This document shows positions 6,305-8,204 of a stretch of 8,204 nucleotides of DNA, piece after piece. Where the stretch lies: assembly GCA_011390985.1 (NCBI GenBank), contig JAABRJ010000005.1, positions 1 through 8,204 on the forward strand, given 5' to 3'. The translations under genes and the position numbers were made by a program. This stretch comes from Desulfobacteraceae bacterium (GTDB lineage Bacteria; Desulfobacterota; Desulfobacteria; Desulfobacterales; JAABRJ01). The notes below the pieces were generated by a model. The model was not told the origin of the DNA. It was given only the letters and a program-made list of their open reading frames with translations, and searched no databases. Numbering within the stretch: the first letter of the stretch is position 1; each line of letters begins with the position of its first letter.

Positions 6305-7114
6305 ATGCATCTTAAGCGCTGGATAACCGGGGGGCTGGCCCTGCCGCTCCTGATCCTGATCATCGCCCGGGGGGGGGCCGCGTTTTTTGGGGGGTGCATC
6401 GCCCTGGTTGCAGGGGTGGCGCTGTGGGAATTTTATCGGATCGTCTATCATCCGCACCACCATGCGGTGCCCAAAATTGTGTTGTTTTTGGGCTATCTGA
6501 TCGGGATCGGTATCATCGCTGCCGCCCATGCCGGTGAACCGGCCGCCATCGCCGCCATCCTGACGGCCAATCTGATTCTGGCGGGCATTGTCGGTCTGAT
6601 TTATTTCAAAACCGTTCCCACGATTTCCGAAATTCTCTTCAAGCAACTGGCGGGCAGCCTTTACATCCCTCTTTTGCTGGCCTACCTTGTTATGCTGCGT
6701 GCCGGCGACCACGGCGTCGCGTGGGTTTTTTTTGTCGTCAGTGTTATTTTTGCAGGAGATATCGGCGCCTTTTACGCCGGCACCTATCTGGGGCGAAACA
6801 AGTTGTGCCCTTCGGTGAGCCCCAAGAAAACCATCGAGGGTGCGCTGGGTGGCCTGGTCGCCAATTTGCTGGTGGGCAGCCTGTTTTTGCTCTTCGTGCT
6901 GCCCCCGCGGCCCTGGGGCTTTGGGCTGGCCGCGCTGGTGGCCATGGGCGCCGTCGGTCAGGTCGGGGACCTTTTTGAATCCGTTCTCAAACGGGCTGCC
7001 GGTGTCAAGGATTCAGGCGGAATTTTACCGGGGCACGGCGGGATCCTTGACCGGATCGACGCCCTCCTTTTCGCCGCGCCGCTGGCATACGCCTTCAAGG
7101 CGGTTTTCGTCTAA
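6305..7114 (+). CDS. cdsA: Phosphatidate cytidylyltransferase (CDP-diacylglycerol synthase)
   Basis: A 269-residue integral membrane enzyme that makes CDP-diacylglycerol from CTP and phosphatidic acid, the branch point for bacterial phospholipids. About eight or nine hydrophobic segments are visible, roughly at 7-21, 26-41, 57-74, 79-100, 117-132, 138-158, 181-199, 204-220 and 254-268. GDIGAFYAGTYLGR (151-164) and SPKKTIEGALGG (172-183) are conserved family blocks. The family signature lies at 226-252: S226, K229-R230, K235-D236, H244-G245-G246, D249-R250 and D252. Starts 2 bp after the uppS stop with no good Shine-Dalgarno (nearest GGAAG about 20 nt upstream), so coupled translation is likely. 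Codons 22-31 contain a G9-T6-G6 pattern. Length is normal for the family. Confidence 0.96.
   Translation: MHLKRWITGGLALPLLILIIARGGAAFFGGCIALVAGVALWEFYRIVYHPHHHAVPKIVLFLGYLIGIGIIAAAHAGEPAAIAAILTANLILAGIVGLIYFKTVPTISEILFKQLAGSLYIPLLLAYLVMLRAGDHGVAWVFFVVSVIFAGDIGAFYAGTYLGRNKLCPSVSPKKTIEGALGGLVANLLVGSLFLLFVLPPRPWGFGLAALVAMGAVGQVGDLFESVLKRAAGVKDSGGILPGHGGILDRIDALLFAAPLAYAFKAVFV
6369..6394 (+). repeat. Homopolymer tract in early cdsA (G9, T6, G6)
   Basis: G9 at 6369-6377, then CCGCG, T6 at 6383-6388 and G6 at 6389-6394, encoding residues 22-30 (RGGAAFFGG). A T8 run also occurs at 6726-6733. The frame is intact and the protein reads normally through both runs, so no frameshift is present in this copy. 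Confidence 0.85.
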
Positions 7115-7218
7115 GCGCCTTGCCCTTGCTCCGCAGTCTTACCGTGGGCTTTTATGACAGCCACGGTCCTTCGGACGGATTCCCAGCCCATAAGACCTCC
7201 CCCCCAGCGGACAGGCGC
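7115..7218 (+). promoter_or_regulatory. Candidate structured RNA element between cdsA and dxr
   Basis: Four nested complementary arms starting directly after the cdsA stop: 7115-7120 with 7213-7218 (6 bp); 7130-7134 with 7207-7211 (5 bp); 7136-7141 with 7191-7196 (6 bp); 7145-7150 with 7185-7190 (6 bp). All are perfect Watson-Crick. Internal loops are 9/1 and 1/10 (the latter a C-rich strand, 7197-7206), plus a CCG bulge at 7142-7144. A small hairpin, 7166-7169 with 7173-7176, sits in the apical region. The inner arm can switch: 7141-7147 also pairs with 7161-7167, extended past one bulged G by CT/AG. No open reading frame with recognisable protein content occupies the region. It may be a 5' regulatory RNA of dxr, a small RNA, or a cdsA 3' UTR; I do not recognise a known family. 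Confidence 0.5.
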
Positions 7219-7229
7219 CAAACGAGTAG

Positions 7230-7262
7230 AGGCCGCGATTGCAGCCCGGTGCCGGCCTTTTT
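7230..7262 (+). terminator. Intrinsic terminator-like hairpin upstream of dxr
   Basis: AGGCCG (7230-7235) pairs with CGGCCT as the complementary arm (7253-7258), GC-rich and six pairs long. An inner GCA (7241-7243) pairs with TGC (7250-7252), and T5 (7258-7262) follows directly. This is a reasonable Rho-independent terminator for the upstream operon, or the terminator half of an attenuator for dxr. Confidence 0.55.
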
Positions 7263-7286
7263 CCGATAGCGACCCATCGGGTTTTT
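7263..7286 (+). terminator. Second hairpin with T-run, just before dxr
   Basis: CCGAT (7263-7267) pairs with ATCGG (7276-7280) around an eight-base loop, followed by G and T5 (7282-7286). The stem is short, so it would be weak alone. It ends 7 nt before the dxr ATG and stands immediately after the hairpin at 7230-7262. Confidence 0.4.
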
Positions 7287-7293
7287 ATATGCC

Positions 7294-8204
7294 ATGAAAA
7301 ATCTTGCCATACTGGGCTCAACCGGTTCCATCGGGCGGAACACCCTCGAACTTGTCGCGGCTTTTCCGGATCGGCTGTGCGCCAAAGTCCTGACCGCCAA
7401 GACCAACCTGCAACTGCTGCTGCAACAGATCGAAATATTCCGGCCTGAACTGGTGGCGGTTTTCGATCAGGCGTCCGCCGCGAGCCTGCAAAAGCAGCTG
7501 CCGGCCGGTACCCGGGTCCAGATCCTTTTCGGCGAGATAGGCTACTGCGCGGCCGCTGGCTGGGCAGCTGTCGATCAGGTCGTTACGGCCATGGTGGGCG
7601 CTGCCGGCCTTGCACCGACGCTTGCGGCGATTGCCGCCGGCAAGGACATCGCCCTTGCCAACAAAGAGACCCTGGTGATGGCCGGGCAATTGGTGACGGC
7701 CCAGGCGGCGGCCAAAGGGGTGTCGATTTTCCCGGTCGACAGTGAGCACAGCGCCATTTTTCAGTGCCTTGCGGGGCAGCGGCGGCAGGACCTGGAAAAA
7801 ATTTTTCTGACGGCCTCGGGCGGCCCCTTTCGGGGAAGGTCGCGTGGGGACCTCGCGGGGGTGCGGCCCGAGGAGGCCCTGGCGCACCCCACATGGCAGA
7901 TGGGGGCTAAAATTAGCATCGATTCCGCGACCCTGATGAACAAAGGGCTGGAGGTGATCGAGGCCAAATGGCTTTTTGGCCTGGCCCTTACGGAAATCGA
8001 GGTCGTGGTCCATCCCCAAAGCGTCATCCACTCCATGGTGGCCTACCGGGACGGGTCGATTCTGGCGCAGTTGGGCGTGCCGGACATGAAGGGCGCGATC
8101 GCCTACGCCCTCTCCTGTCCCGAGCGCTGGCCGTTGCAGCAGCCGCTGCCGGACTTTGCCGCCATGGCCGGGCTGACCTTTGAAAAACCCGATCTGGCGG
8201 CTTT
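7294..8204 (+). CDS. dxr: 1-deoxy-D-xylulose 5-phosphate reductoisomerase (partial, 3' end cut off)
   Basis: Open from ATG 7294 to the window end (303 full codons); family members are about 380-400 residues, so roughly a quarter is missing. DXR is the NADPH-dependent enzyme that forms 2-C-methyl-D-erythritol 4-phosphate, the committed step of the MEP isoprenoid pathway and the target of fosmidomycin. Motifs: NADPH-binding GSTGSIG (8-14), ALANKETLVMAG (120-131), metal ligands D149 and E151 in PVDSEHSAIF, TASGGPFR (173-180), SIDSATLMNKGLE (208-220) with the third ligand E220, then VHPQSVIHSMV (239-249) and LGVPDMK (260-266). An in-frame TAG at 7267 and the absence of another start codon make ATG 7294 the start, but no Shine-Dalgarno precedes it. 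The 5' neighbours uppS and cdsA fit the usual cluster. Confidence 0.96.
   Translation, partial: MKNLAILGSTGSIGRNTLELVAAFPDRLCAKVLTAKTNLQLLLQQIEIFRPELVAVFDQASAASLQKQLPAGTRVQILFGEIGYCAAAGWAAVDQVVTAMVGAAGLAPTLAAIAAGKDIALANKETLVMAGQLVTAQAAAKGVSIFPVDSEHSAIFQCLAGQRRQDLEKIFLTASGGPFRGRSRGDLAGVRPEEALAHPTWQMGAKISIDSATLMNKGLEVIEAKWLFGLALTEIEVVVHPQSVIHSMVAYRDGSILAQLGVPDMKGAIAYALSCPERWPLQQPLPDFAAMAGLTFEKPDLAA

Noticed and set aside
7141..7190. tRNA-like stem-loops in the cdsA-dxr gap.
   Set aside because: There is no acceptor/CCA layout, no T-loop GTTCRA and no anticodon arm in the right place.
7120..7220. Minus-strand reading of the cdsA-dxr gap looked faintly like a cobalamin riboswitch (GGGAA, then CTGT, then AAGCCCACGG).
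   Set aside because: The essential GGTG-AA-CC element and the CGCnACTGT box are not properly present, and the next gene on that strand direction is antisense to cdsA, so there is no target.
7115..7262. 6S RNA as an identity for the rod-like fold plus terminator.
   Set aside because: The central bubble would have only 1 nt on the 5' strand and the element is short for 6S. No recognisable 6S sequence blocks are present.

Overview
The window is an ordinary, densely packed housekeeping region, all on the + strand, from a bacterium whose gene order and protein sequences look most like Desulfobacterota (the former Deltaproteobacteria). This placement is inferred from synteny and GC-rich codon use; no 16S gene or other marker is present. 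Gene order is rho (3' end only), rpmE, prfA, prmC, rpsB, tsf, pyrH, frr, uppS, cdsA and dxr (5' part, running off the window). I see no mobile element, CRISPR array, tRNA, rRNA or accessory cassette.

Region 1 (1-2590) holds transcription termination factor Rho, ribosomal protein L31, release factor RF1 and PrmC, the methyltransferase that modifies the GGQ glutamine of RF1. A 203-bp gap after rpmE contains two hairpins, one of them terminator-like. prfA and prmC overlap by 56 bp.

Region 2 (2591-5548) is the classical rpsB-tsf-pyrH-frr translation cluster: ribosomal protein S2, elongation factor Ts, UMP kinase and ribosome recycling factor. It is preceded by a 135-bp leader with a clear hairpin that could be an S2 autoregulatory site.

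Region 3 (5538-8204) is the envelope and isoprenoid part: undecaprenyl diphosphate synthase (TTG start inside frr), CDP-diacylglycerol synthase, and DXP reductoisomerase of the MEP pathway. The MEP pathway supplies the isoprenoid precursors that UppS extends, and CdsA makes the central phospholipid intermediate, so the three genes link envelope lipid supply to the translation operon.

The part least explained by genes is the 179-bp cdsA-dxr gap. It holds four nested complementary arms (7115-7218) forming a long rod-like fold with an alternative internal pairing. Two hairpin-plus-T-run elements follow, the second ending 7 nt before a dxr ATG that has no Shine-Dalgarno sequence. This is the best candidate here for an undescribed cis-regulatory RNA or small RNA. 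It rests on hand-read base pairing only.
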